Part shown: in pieces, positions 35,652 through 44,551 of the stretch
How positions within the stretch are numbered: the stretch's first letter is position 1
How the letters are laid out: each line of letters starts with the position of its first letter
From: an uncultured Lachnospiraceae bacterium
Lineage (GTDB): Bacteria; Bacillota; Clostridia; Lachnospirales; Lachnospiraceae
Length of the DNA: 57,993 bases
NCBI GenBank assembly: GCA_910586615.1
Contig: CAJUJP010000024.1
Coordinates: 3,484-61,476, forward strand
Direction: 5' to 3'
Notes under the pieces: generated by a model
Databases searched by the model: none
What the model was told of the DNA's origin: nothing
The model's input: the letters and a program-made list of their open reading frames with translations, nothing else
Made by a program: the position numbers and the translations under genes

Positions 35652-36137
35652 TTGAGGCAGACAGAGTTTACGGGCAGTGCGGGCAATGTATTTGCGGTTT
35701 TGGCAGTGATTGCTGCGGCTCTTCTGGCAGCAGCGGCAGCGGCCGGGATTATTTTTTTGATTCGGCGTGCCCGCAGGATGCGCCGGACGGGAATCATGGA
35801 CGAGATGGAAGGCCATGATTTTGAATATTTTTGTGCCGGTCTGTTGGAGAAACAGGGATTTCTTGAAGTGGAAGTGACCCGCGGAAGCGGAGATTTCGGT
35901 GTGGATATTCTGGCGGAGAAAGACGGTGTGACCTATGCCGTTCAGTGCAAACGGTATCACGGGCCGGTGGGAGTGGATGCTGTTTTGCGGACCTATGCGG
36001 GCCGGGATTATTATGAGTGTATGGTAGGAGCTGTTATGACAAACCAGTATTTTACGGCGCCTGCTGTGGAAGCGGCAAGGAAACTGAAAATTTTGCTGTG
36101 GGACAGGGGATATCTTGACGAAATGATGGAAGAATAA
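35652..36137 (+). CDS. Membrane-anchored Mrr-like restriction endonuclease domain protein
   Basis: The 161-residue protein starts at a TTG (35652) with AAGGAGA upstream. Residues 12-38 form a single hydrophobic helix rich in Ala, followed by arginines that should remain in the cytoplasm. The C-terminal domain has the Mrr-type PD-(D/E)xK nuclease pattern, with EYFCAGLLEKQGF, TRGSGDFGVDILAEKDG and the QCK motif. Such proteins may cleave DNA or act in quality control. The substrate is unknown. Confidence 0.8.
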   Translation: MRQTEFTGSAGNVFAVLAVIAAALLAAAAAAGIIFLIRRARRMRRTGIMDEMEGHDFEYFCAGLLEKQGFLEVEVTRGSGDFGVDILAEKDGVTYAVQCKRYHGPVGVDAVLRTYAGRDYYECMVGAVMTNQYFTAPAVEAARKLKILLWDRGYLDEMMEE

Positions 36138-36174
36138 GCAGTAATACCCCTATACAGGAGAAGAAGAAAAATAA

Positions 36175-36204
36175 TTTGACTATCAAAGTATCTTTTGATA
36201 AAAT
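36175..36204 (+). promoter_or_regulatory. Promoter with FabT-type operator before the MarR gene
   Basis: TTGACT (36176-36181), a 17-bp spacer and TAAAAT (36199-36204) form a promoter. The palindrome TTTGACTATCAAA (36175-36187) covers its -35 box, and a half-site TTTTGATAAAA follows at 36193-36203. The core is identical in form (TTTGANNNTCAAA) to the operators at 9707 and 11069, which suggests autoregulation. Confidence 0.8.
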
Positions 36205-36301
36205 GTTGAAAGTATAAAATAAACTGATAGTAATCCGCACACTGTCAGGTATGGATGCGGGTTTGTGAAGGAGCGCTGCAGCAGTGGAAAGGCGCTTTAG
36301 A

Positions 36302-36748
36302 ATGGAAGAAACAATGAACATCAACAAAACACTGAATGAGGTGCTGGTTAAGCTGTTCCGCAATGTTAATGTGATAGAGGAACGCGCGCTCCGCACCGAT
36401 GAATACAGAGATGTAACCACTAACGATATGCATGTGATCGAAGCCATCGGCATGGATGGAACCAGGAATATGACCAGCGTGGCGCGCGCTTTGGAGGTTA
36501 CCACGGGAACGCTCACAATAGCTGTGAACAGTCTGGTCAAGAAAGGGTATGTTGACCGGGTGCGAAGCGAGGAGGATCGGCGAGTGGTGCTGGTCTCTTT
36601 ATCTGAGAAAGGAAAGCGGGCCTTCCTCCATCACCGCAGATTCCACGAACAGATGATAGAAGCTGTGGTAACGGAACTAACGGAGGAAGAGCAGCTGGTT
36701 TTGGAGAGAGCTTTAACGAAGCTGAATCATTTTTTTCGGGTCAGTTGA
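36302..36748 (+). CDS. fabT: MarR family regulator, FabT-like
   Basis: A 148-residue winged-helix MarR repressor. The DNA-recognition region NMTSVARALEVTTGTLTIAVNSLVKKGYVDRVRSEEDRR is typical, flanked by dimerisation helices. Length and pattern fit FabT, which represses fatty acid genes when bound to long acyl-ACP. The presence of one operator form at its own promoter and at two sites in the acpP-fabH cluster supports this. GGAAAGG precedes the ATG at 36302. A GTG at 36284 is an alternative. Its 3' end overlaps the opposing DUF885 gene by 36 bp. Confidence 0.8.
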   Translation: MEETMNINKTLNEVLVKLFRNVNVIEERALRTDEYRDVTTNDMHVIEAIGMDGTRNMTSVARALEVTTGTLTIAVNSLVKKGYVDRVRSEEDRRVVLVSLSEKGKRAFLHHRRFHEQMIEAVVTELTEEEQLVLERALTKLNHFFRVS

Positions 36749-38686
36749 CAGGGTCCGGTATCCGCTACTGTCGTATACGGATGTCAGCAGTGTGGACAAG
36801 GTGCGGAAATCAGCAGGACCGTTTTCCAGCAAAAAACGATGGAAATCATATAAAAAAGCAGGATCATTACAGGCAGATGCAGTCTTGGCGTCGTTGTACC
36901 AGACAGCAGCGGCCTGTTTTTTTAATTCTATAATCTCAAGATAGCCCAGATAATATTTCGGATAGTTGCATGGTTCTTCAGCTATGTATGAATAAACGGC
37001 GGATACGGTGTCCGCATCCAAGGCCCCCAGAGAGGCGAAAATGCGGTATACGTCCTCAAAGGAAGCGCCGTCGTAATGGATCGCGATATCCAGCAGGGCA
37101 TACAGGCAGAGCTGGATCTGTCTGTCCAGGCGGCAGACCAGATAATAGTTTACGGCTTCCGGGTGAGCCTCTTTGGCAAGCGCCGCCGCGTAGTCGTAGG
37201 AGGAAAGTTCCGCATACATAGCCCATCCCTCCACGAATCCGCCGTAGTAAAGCACATTCTGCAACGGAGATCTGCCCGTCTGCTGCCGGAACTGCTGGCT
37301 ATACACAGTCTGGTACAGATGTCCGGGATATCCTTCATGTGCCAGAGTGGTAAAGAGGGAAATATCGCCGGGAGTATCCTGGGCATTGATATAGATGGTA
37401 TTATTCAACACGTTATCGATGGGCGGCGTCATATAAAATGCCGGTGCAGTATAAGGTTCCAGGCTGTCATCCACATATTTGACTGTACACGTGACCGTAC
37501 CGGAGTCCGTGTTTGATTTTTTTTCAGTCTGAGAGGGGGCGTCCATGGACGGGTATGTATCCGGTTCACCGCCGGCGCTCTCCGGGATGGCCGGATACGT
37601 CTGCCGTATGACATCTGCCAGATAGTCCAGCATTTCATCGGGGGACATTTCCGGCAGCAGCGCCTGATCGGCAGTGAGTTGTTCCCGCAAGGCAGGATCG
37701 CTTTCCAGGAGTTCCCGCAAAGCCTTATAATTGGAAGTCAGATCCTGATAGAGAAGCTGCTTGATCTCGTAGACACCGCGGGAGGAGCCGGTTCTCAGAT
37801 GCAGCAGCGCCTTATAGTATTCCCGGCCGCCCGGATAATGAGCCAGACCGCATACATCTTTGCCGGAGCCTTTCAACAGGGTAAGCTCGTCGCCCAGACG
37901 TTCATAGGCCGGAGCCACTACTGTAGTCAGCAGGCGGTCGTGCCGTGCCTGGTAAGCCAGAACATCCTCATCCGTCAGCAGTCCCTGCTCTGCCAGTGCC
38001 TCTACCCGCTGGTTAAAAGTGGTTTCCAGAAAATGTGTATGAGATTCCAGCTGCTTTCGGTCCATCAGGGCATCACATTGCTTTATGACCTTGTCTGCTG
38101 TGGTGTCGGACATAAAAAGCCCGGCATCGGCTTTCTCTTTTTCAAAGACGATCAGTCCGGAGAAATAGTCCGGGATCTGCTCCAGAATAGACAGGTAAAG
38201 TTCCACATCTTTTACTGTATCGAACCGGTATTCCGCCAGCAGGACAGGCAGTTCCGAAGGAGCGCCGGAGGAGGGGGAGAGCGGTTCTGAGAAATACGGG
38301 TATGCGGCGGTGTCTTTGACGCCGTCTATGTAAGAGCGCAGCAGCCGGTAAAGATACCGGTTGGCTTCTGAAAGATTTTCGGGATCGAATTTTTCCAACT
38401 GTTCAGAAAGCTGTGACAGGGCGTATACATCATTTGCAGCGTCTCCGGCATGATAGACCGGGAGCTTCAGCTTTGCTTCATCAATTTTGTAGACGGATGC
38501 ATCGTCCACGGAATAGTGAAAATGAATGGGGTTGGACTGCAGTTCATTGAGAAAAAAGTCCTCCGTAAAAGATTCGAACCTGTCATCTGTATGGCTTCGT
38601 ATATAACCGAACAGGGTAGCGGCGGTAAAACCGGCGAAGAGGATCAGGGCAGCAGCCCATTGTTTGAAAGATAAGATACGTTTCAA
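36713..38686 (-). CDS. DUF885 family protein, putative membrane-anchored metallopeptidase-like
   Basis: The 657-residue protein starts with a basic stretch and a hydrophobic segment (WAAALILFAGFTAATLFGYI) that acts as a signal or membrane anchor. The rest is exported and largely helical. AHEGYPGHLYQ matches the HExxPGH motif of DUF885, and GGFVEGWAMYAE supplies the downstream glutamate. This suggests a zinc peptidase-type site, although activity has not been shown for most members. The stop codon lies inside the fabT-like gene on the other strand. Confidence 0.85.
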   Translation of the reverse strand: MKRILSFKQWAAALILFAGFTAATLFGYIRSHTDDRFESFTEDFFLNELQSNPIHFHYSVDDASVYKIDEAKLKLPVYHAGDAANDVYALSQLSEQLEKFDPENLSEANRYLYRLLRSYIDGVKDTAAYPYFSEPLSPSSGAPSELPVLLAEYRFDTVKDVELYLSILEQIPDYFSGLIVFEKEKADAGLFMSDTTADKVIKQCDALMDRKQLESHTHFLETTFNQRVEALAEQGLLTDEDVLAYQARHDRLLTTVVAPAYERLGDELTLLKGSGKDVCGLAHYPGGREYYKALLHLRTGSSRGVYEIKQLLYQDLTSNYKALRELLESDPALREQLTADQALLPEMSPDEMLDYLADVIRQTYPAIPESAGGEPDTYPSMDAPSQTEKKSNTDSGTVTCTVKYVDDSLEPYTAPAFYMTPPIDNVLNNTIYINAQDTPGDISLFTTLAHEGYPGHLYQTVYSQQFRQQTGRSPLQNVLYYGGFVEGWAMYAELSSYDYAAALAKEAHPEAVNYYLVCRLDRQIQLCLYALLDIAIHYDGASFEDVYRIFASLGALDADTVSAVYSYIAEEPCNYPKYYLGYLEIIELKKQAAAVWYNDAKTASACNDPAFLYDFHRFLLENGPADFRTLSTLLTSVYDSSGYRTLSTDPKKMIQLR

Positions 38687-38731
38687 GAAAATACCTTCCG
38701 AAATGGATTTGTATTAATATATGAAAAGGGT

Positions 38732-38751
38732 ACAGGAATCATGATTCCTGT
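38732..38751. promoter_or_regulatory. Perfect 20-bp palindrome upstream of the DUF885 gene
   Basis: ACAGGAATCATGATTCCTGT is a 10-bp perfect inverted repeat located 46 bp upstream of the DUF885 start on the minus strand. It could be a dimeric repressor site or a small hairpin. Confidence 0.45.
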
Positions 38752-38810
38752 GGAAAAGGACAGAGTATGCAGAGAAAAACCGCAAGAAACCATAGAAAAC
38801 GTGGAAAACC

Positions 38811-38850
38811 GGATCAGAAAAGACCGGGTGATCAGAAAATGATCCGGTCT
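38811..38850 (-). terminator. Candidate terminator of the diguanylate cyclase gene
   Basis: Read on the minus strand, ACCGGATCA and TGATCACCCGGT form an imperfect stem followed by CTTTTCT. The stem includes the stop codon region of the diguanylate cyclase. Confidence 0.5.
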
Positions 38851-39920
38851 CTTCCGCTCTCTTTACCCATATATAATTTTTCATCGGCCTCTTTCAGAAT
38901 CTCGTTCAAATCACTGCGGAAGTCGTATTCCACAAGCCCGAAGGTCATGGAAATGGAAAAATTTTCGCTGCCGCCGTCGAAAACAATTTTTTTGATTTTC
39001 TGTCGTAAAGATTCCAGCACGATATTTGCTTCGTCGCCGTTTGTATCCGGGAAGACCAGGACGAATTCTTCGCCGCCCCAGCGGGAGATGAAAGATCTGT
39101 TCGGAAGTTCTGTCCGGAAGGTTTCGGCAATTTTCTTGAGCACCACATCGCCCACATCGTGCCCGTAGGTATCGTTTACGCGTTTGAAAAAGTCAATATC
39201 GCACAGACAGAAGCTGATCTGGTTTGGCGAGGATTTTAACAGCCTGTTCAGAAAATCCATAGTGCTCCTGCGGTTGTTGAGTCCGGTCAGAGGATCGATG
39301 CTTGCCTGCAGCTTGAGTTGTTTGTTATACTCTATCAGCTTTCCCTCCATAGCCTGTGTATCGGTACTGAAGATATAGGCAATCAGTGAGATGGACCAGA
39401 AGATTGCCAGCGTATTGATGATCTGGAAAGCATAAGTAATCTCCGTGGACAGGTCTACGGCAGGTGTGTGGTTCCGACAGTAATGATACAAATAAAGCCG
39501 CAGGATACATAAAAAGACGGCGTAGGCAATCTTGGCAGCTTCGTGCTTGTATTTGGCAAAGAAGCAGAAGATAAGCAGTGTTATGATAAAATGCTGCACG
39601 CCGATATCCCAGCCGAACATATTAATGTTGGTTATGATCCAGACCAGAATACAAATGTTCAGTATTCCAAAGGAAACAAAAGTTCTGACCTTATAAGAAA
39701 ATACAAAGATTACAAGGAACAGCGCGGCTGATGCCAGACAGAACACCGATCCGCTTACGCCGGAGGTTCCCAGACACAGCCCGCTGCTGATCAGGGAGTA
39801 GACGATCATCGTGAGAACCAGGAAACGAACCACGACAATGAGCTTGGAAGATTCATTCTGCCCGCCGGTATCTTTGCAGATATATTGATATATCCTGTTT
39901 AGTATGTTTTTATTTTCCAT
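38832..39920 (-). CDS. Membrane-bound diguanylate cyclase (GGDEF domain)
   Basis: Six or so hydrophobic segments fill residues about 25-190 (for example FLVLTMIVYSLISSGLCLG). A short coiled linker (IEYNKQLKLQASIDPLTGLNNRR) leads to a GGDEF domain with the active-site RWGGEEFVLVFPD. It synthesises cyclic di-GMP from GTP. The frame is open to 40016. The start at 39920 (MENKNILN) is chosen because it begins just before the first membrane helix, and its AAGGA is rather distant. The final GKESGRDRI is typical of GGDEF ends. Confidence 0.88.
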   Translation of the reverse strand: MENKNILNRIYQYICKDTGGQNESSKLIVVVRFLVLTMIVYSLISSGLCLGTSGVSGSVFCLASAALFLVIFVFSYKVRTFVSFGILNICILVWIITNINMFGWDIGVQHFIITLLIFCFFAKYKHEAAKIAYAVFLCILRLYLYHYCRNHTPAVDLSTEITYAFQIINTLAIFWSISLIAYIFSTDTQAMEGKLIEYNKQLKLQASIDPLTGLNNRRSTMDFLNRLLKSSPNQISFCLCDIDFFKRVNDTYGHDVGDVVLKKIAETFRTELPNRSFISRWGGEEFVLVFPDTNGDEANIVLESLRQKIKKIVFDGGSENFSISMTFGLVEYDFRSDLNEILKEADEKLYMGKESGRDRIIF

Positions 39921-40215
39921 GTAGTATGTAATATCCTTCCGGTATAGTGGCTTATAACAGTTCGCCATACAGTCCCGCGTCTCCACGAAGGCGCGGCAGC
40001 AGGCTGGTTTCATCATACACTATCTATAAAATTAATGCAATTAAGCAATCAGGAAATTGCATTTTCTATAAAAATTGGTAGAATGTAAGAGAAGAAGGCC
40101 GCAGAAGATGCAGTGGAAACGCCAAAGACTGCCGTGTGGCGATGACAGCCGGAAACGGAAGCGCTGAAGGCGGGTACGTGATGACTGCAGATACAGACAG
40201 GACAAGGAGGGACGG

Positions 40216-41721
40216 ATGCAGTCCGGAAAAGTAAAATATTCCATTAAGAATAAACTGATCATGCTTTCCGCGGTGGTGGCGGTTCCTTTTCTGGTCATGG
40301 TCATATATCTGCTCTATGCTCTGCGTGGTTACAGCAGTGCGTATGATACGATCGTGAGCAACATGACAGTGGCAAATAATTACAATCTGAACTTTAAAGA
40401 GGAAATGGACGAGAGCCTTTACAAGCTGGTGGTGGGTGCAGTTACTTTTGAAAGCATCCGTCAGGACGATACGCTGCAGGATCCCTATGAACTGATCAAT
40501 GAACTGCGCGGGGAGTTTACCAGACTGATGACGATCACAACAGACGGGGAGAGCCGCGCATGGCTGCAGATTCTGATGCGCAATGCGGACACGCTGCAGG
40601 ACCGGGTGGATGATATCAAGGAAAATCTGGATGCAGAGAAAAGTTATGATCTTAACATAGAGATGCTGGACAATAATATTTATATCCTGACGGAACTTGT
40701 TCAGGATAATATTCAGCATTATATCTATTATCAGACGAAAAGTATTGAACATCTGACGCAGCAGCTTAATGAAAGAGTGGAAACGTTTACTGTCTTCTGC
40801 AATATTCTGCTGGCTTTTGTTCTTCTGCTCGTAATCGTGCTGACGATGATGATTGTGACAGGAATTATAAGGCCCATTCAGGAGCTGTCAGAGGTGACCC
40901 GAAGGATATCCCAGGGTGATTTTACGGCGCGGGCGGAAGTGGAAACCGAGGATGAGGTGGAGGCGCTGGCAGACAGTATCAACAGCATGACGGAAAGCAT
41001 TGAGGGATTTGTCCATAAGATCAAGGAAGACGAAGGAAAAATGCGCCGGGCGGATCTGCGTCTGCTGCAGGAACAGATCAACCCCCATTTTCTTTATAAC
41101 ACGCTGGATACGATTGTGTGGCTGATTGAGGGCAACGATTCCGATAAGGCAGTGAATATGGTCGTTTCCCTGTCGGAATTTTTCAGGCTTGTTCTGAGCA
41201 AGGGAAAAGAATATATCACGATCCAGGAGGAGGAACTCCATATTAAGAGCTATCTGAAGATTCAGCAGGTACGCTATCGGGATATTCTGGAATATGAGAT
41301 CCGGATCGATCCCAGGCTGTACCGGTATAAGATCCTGAAGCTGACATTGCAGCCGCTGGTGGAGAATTCGCTGTATCACGGCATTAAATATAAACGGGCA
41401 AAGGGAATTATCACTGTTACGGGAGAGATGGAAGAGGGCCGGATCCGCCTCAGAGTAGAGGATAACGGTGTGGGCATGGAGCCGGAAGAACTGGAAAACC
41501 TGCAGGCAGAGATCATGAAGCCCTGTAAGGATACAGGGAAGGGGTTCGGGCTGGCCAATGTGAACGAGCGCATACGCATGAATTTCGGATCGGAATACGG
41601 CATGACCATTCGCTCCGAGGCGGGAAAGGGTACGGTGGTTGACATTCTCATACCGGCGGTTCCATATGAAAGCGCGGAGACGTTGGAAGACGGGGATCAG
41701 GCCGGAAACGGACATTTTTAG
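40216..41721 (+). CDS. Sensor histidine kinase, YesM type
   Basis: A 501-residue kinase with membrane helices at about 13-35 and 196-216, framing an extracytoplasmic sensory segment of some 160 residues. A HAMP domain follows (RPIQELSEVTRRISQGDF). The phosphoacceptor is His291 in EQINPHFLYNTLDTIVWL, and the ATPase has VEDNGVGMEP and GKGFGLANVNERIR. The kinase would phosphorylate the YesN-type regulator encoded two genes downstream. A binding-protein gene overlaps its 3' region, suggesting a three-part sensory unit. GGAGG at about 40206 precedes the ATG. Confidence 0.92.
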   Translation: MQSGKVKYSIKNKLIMLSAVVAVPFLVMVIYLLYALRGYSSAYDTIVSNMTVANNYNLNFKEEMDESLYKLVVGAVTFESIRQDDTLQDPYELINELRGEFTRLMTITTDGESRAWLQILMRNADTLQDRVDDIKENLDAEKSYDLNIEMLDNNIYILTELVQDNIQHYIYYQTKSIEHLTQQLNERVETFTVFCNILLAFVLLLVIVLTMMIVTGIIRPIQELSEVTRRISQGDFTARAEVETEDEVEALADSINSMTESIEGFVHKIKEDEGKMRRADLRLLQEQINPHFLYNTLDTIVWLIEGNDSDKAVNMVVSLSEFFRLVLSKGKEYITIQEEELHIKSYLKIQQVRYRDILEYEIRIDPRLYRYKILKLTLQPLVENSLYHGIKYKRAKGIITVTGEMEEGRIRLRVEDNGVGMEPEELENLQAEIMKPCKDTGKGFGLANVNERIRMNFGSEYGMTIRSEAGKGTVVDILIPAVPYESAETLEDGDQAGNGHF

Positions 41722-41794
41722 ATTTGAGATTTTACAGAGCGGAACCATGGAGAAAAGATTGAAGATTAAAAAATTTTCAATCGCGAGGTTAAAA

Positions 41795-42838
41795 ATGAAG
41801 CATAGAAGATCAAAGGCGTATATTAACAGAATCATGATCATACTGCTGGCTGCTGTGTTCATTCTTGCAGTGGCCTGCGGACGCGGTCTGGGATTTTTTA
41901 CAAATATAGAGGAGACACCATATAACACTGAGGAGACGGACCGGATCGTGGTGGGTGTGTCCCAGCTTGGAAGTGAGTCCAGATGGCGGACAGCCAATAC
42001 CGAATCGATTCAGGCTGCACTGACCAAACAGAACGGCTATTTTCTGATTTTTAACAATGCAAGGCAGAAGCAGGAGAATCAGATCAAGGCCATCCGCAGT
42101 TTTATTTCCCAGCGCGTGGATTATATTGTGTTTGCACCGGTGGTCGAGACTGGATGGGAGACTGTACTTCAGGAGGCGAAGGAGGCAGGCATTCCTGTGA
42201 TTCTGATGGACAGAAGAGTGGATGTAGCCGACAAGAGCCTCTACGCCACCTGTGTGGGAAGCGATTTTATTACGGAAGGCGAACTGGCGGGCCAGTGGCT
42301 GGCGGAAGATCTGGAACGCAGGCGGGCGGCCGACGATCCCGTCAACATAGTTGTGCTCAAGGGAACAGAGGGTTCCTCGTCCCAGATCGGACGGACGGTG
42401 GGCTTTGGCACGGAGGCGGTGAAGCATGAAAACTGGGTGATTCTGGAACAGGCGTTTGCAGACTTTACTTCCGCCAAGGGAAAAGAAGTGATGGAGAGCC
42501 TTCTGAAAAAGTATAAGGACATTGACGTGGTGGTGTCCCAGAATGACGATATGACTTTCGGTGCAATTGAAGCGATTCGGGAATCCGGGCGGTCGACGGG
42601 CGTAGGCGGCGACATTACGATCATATCTTTCGATGCTGCGCGGGATGCCCTTGAGATGGTGCAGAGCGGAATCATCAATGTGGATATTGAATGTAATCCG
42701 AATCAGGGGGCGTATATTTCCGAGGTCATCAGAAGCCTTGAGGAAGGCCGTGAGGTTGAGAAGAAATATTACGTGGAGGAACATGTCTATACGATGGAAA
42801 ATGTGACAGAGGAGATTCTGAAACAGCGGAACTACTAG
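41795..42838 (+). CDS. YtfQ-like sugar-binding protein of the sensor unit
   Basis: A 347-residue periplasmic-binding-type protein with an N-terminal signal or anchor (IMIILLAAVFILAVACG). The sugar-binding body is close to YtfQ, the galactofuranose-binding protein, with VGVSQLGSESRWRTAN, QKQENQIKAIRSFISQ, GWETVLQEAKEAGIPVIL and ECNPNQGAYISEV. It lies between kinase and response regulator rather than in the transporter operon. It is clearly paralogous to the lipoprotein at 46056, which suggests a sensory rather than transport role, as for XylFII-LytS systems. The ATG at 41795 follows GAGG, and an alternative is 41747. Confidence 0.85.
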   Translation: MKHRRSKAYINRIMIILLAAVFILAVACGRGLGFFTNIEETPYNTEETDRIVVGVSQLGSESRWRTANTESIQAALTKQNGYFLIFNNARQKQENQIKAIRSFISQRVDYIVFAPVVETGWETVLQEAKEAGIPVILMDRRVDVADKSLYATCVGSDFITEGELAGQWLAEDLERRRAADDPVNIVVLKGTEGSSSQIGRTVGFGTEAVKHENWVILEQAFADFTSAKGKEVMESLLKKYKDIDVVVSQNDDMTFGAIEAIRESGRSTGVGGDITIISFDAARDALEMVQSGIINVDIECNPNQGAYISEVIRSLEEGREVEKKYYVEEHVYTMENVTEEILKQRNY

Positions 42839-42925
42839 AGAGTGCGGCCTGCGGATCCGGTATGCGCCGGGCTGTCGGGAGCAGCAGAGCGGACAAAAAC
42901 GTGAGATCAGAATGGAGAGAAGACT

Positions 42926-44548
42926 ATGCTGAAAATATTTCTGGTGGAAGATGAGAGTATCGTGAGAGAAGGACTGCGGGATAACATTCCGTGGCAGCAG
43001 TACGGCTATCAGTTTGTGGGAGAGGCAAGTGACGGGGAGATGGCGCTGCCGCTGATCCAGAAAACACGGCCGGATGTGCTTTTGACAGATATTAAAATGC
43101 CTTTCATGGACGGACTTTCCTTAAGTCGTATTGTGCATCAGGAATTTCCTGATATGAAGATCATTATTATCAGCGGTCACAATGACTTTGAGTATGCGAG
43201 GCAGGCTATTACCGTGGGTGTGGAGCAGTACCTGTTAAAACCGGTTACCAGAGTGAATCTGCAGAAGGTGCTTACGGAACTGAAAACAAAAATCGAAGCG
43301 GAGAGGGAACAGCGCAGTTATCAGGAGAAATATCAGAACGAGACCAGGGCTTACGAGCAGTTTTCGAGGACAAATTTTTTTGTCAGGGTATTTGAAGGAA
43401 GAATGCCGGTGGAGGATATTTATGAAGAGGCGGCCAAGCTGTCTGTCAAGATCAATGCGCCCTGTTATAATCTGCTGATGTTCAGCCTGCAGGAAAAAAA
43501 GGCGGAAGGATACGGAGGTCTGGAATCGGAATCTTTTGCCAGAAAGAGGGAAGAACTGCTGCACTATCTTGTGCGTTACCCTGATTACATTGTTTTCCGG
43601 TGGAACATTAATACCTACGGAGTGCTGATCAAAGGCAGCACAGAGCAGGTGCGGGAACTGACAGCGCGCTGCCTGGATAATGTGGAGCGGATTTGTGCAC
43701 CGGCGGAGGAAGAGCTTGACTGGTACGCCGCAGCAGGAGAACCGGTAGAGCGTCTGAGTATGCTGGCGGAATGTTACAGCAAAGTGAACCATTTGTTTGC
43801 CTATCGTTTTCTGATGCCATCGGTGCATATTCTTACAAAGGAAGTGACGGACAAATACATGCCCCTTCAGTCCGGCGGGAAGATTGGGGATATTGACTCG
43901 GCCAAGGTGGCGCCGGAACTGATCCGGGACTTCTTGCAGCAGGGCAGTCACGATGAGATCGCAGAGTTTGTGGACAGCTGGCTGCTCAGCATCAAAGAAC
44001 CGCTGAAGTCGAGGCTGTTTCAAAACTATCTGATTTTCCATGTGCATTTTGTGGTGACGGCCTACGTGGAATCCATCGGGTATGACAAGCAGGAATTACT
44101 GGATCTTCTGGGAGAGGAACAGCCTCATGAGATGAATCCGGGCGTGGAGGAATTGTCGCCGTATGTACAGAACCTTCTGGAAAGAGCCATGGAACTGCGG
44201 GATCGGGCAACGGACAACCAGAGCAAAAAAGTGTTGAAGCGGGCGCTGGAATATATAGAAGAAAATTATACCCAGGAGACGTTATCTTTAAATACGGTGG
44301 CCGGAGAAGTGAATGTCAGCGCCAATTATTTCAGCGCGATTTTTTCCCAGGAGATGAAGGTTACATTTATAGAGTACGTGACCCAGAAGCGTATGGAATA
44401 TGCCAAGAAGCTGCTGCGCCAGACAGACAGGCATTCCGGCGATATCGCGCTGGAAGCGGGGTACAAGGATCCCCACTATTTCAGCTTTGTATTTAAGAAG
44501 ACACAGGGCTGTACGCCGCGGGAGTACAGGCAGCGAATGAAAGCTTAA
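42926..44548 (+). CDS. AraC-family response regulator, YesN type
   Basis: The 540-residue protein has an N-terminal receiver domain with the phosphoacceptor Asp55 in LLTDIKMPFMDG and the acidic pair of VEDES. A roughly 270-residue middle part of YesN type follows. The C-terminal AraC/XylS DNA-binding domain is from about 430, with LSLNTVAGEVNVSANYFSAIF and YKDPHYFSFVFKKTQGCTPREYR. It probably activates the sugar-transport and pentose genes downstream. It converges with araR, with only 3 bp between the stop codons. Confidence 0.92.
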   Translation: MLKIFLVEDESIVREGLRDNIPWQQYGYQFVGEASDGEMALPLIQKTRPDVLLTDIKMPFMDGLSLSRIVHQEFPDMKIIIISGHNDFEYARQAITVGVEQYLLKPVTRVNLQKVLTELKTKIEAEREQRSYQEKYQNETRAYEQFSRTNFFVRVFEGRMPVEDIYEEAAKLSVKINAPCYNLLMFSLQEKKAEGYGGLESESFARKREELLHYLVRYPDYIVFRWNINTYGVLIKGSTEQVRELTARCLDNVERICAPAEEELDWYAAAGEPVERLSMLAECYSKVNHLFAYRFLMPSVHILTKEVTDKYMPLQSGGKIGDIDSAKVAPELIRDFLQQGSHDEIAEFVDSWLLSIKEPLKSRLFQNYLIFHVHFVVTAYVESIGYDKQELLDLLGEEQPHEMNPGVEELSPYVQNLLERAMELRDRATDNQSKKVLKRALEYIEENYTQETLSLNTVAGEVNVSANYFSAIFSQEMKVTFIEYVTQKRMEYAKKLLRQTDRHSGDIALEAGYKDPHYFSFVFKKTQGCTPREYRQRMKA

Positions 44549-44551
44549 TAT

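Noticed and set aside
40888..41997. Minus-strand frame of 369 codons opposite the histidine kinase
   Set aside because: The kinase has intact H, N and G boxes on the plus strand, and the antisense frame has no motif.
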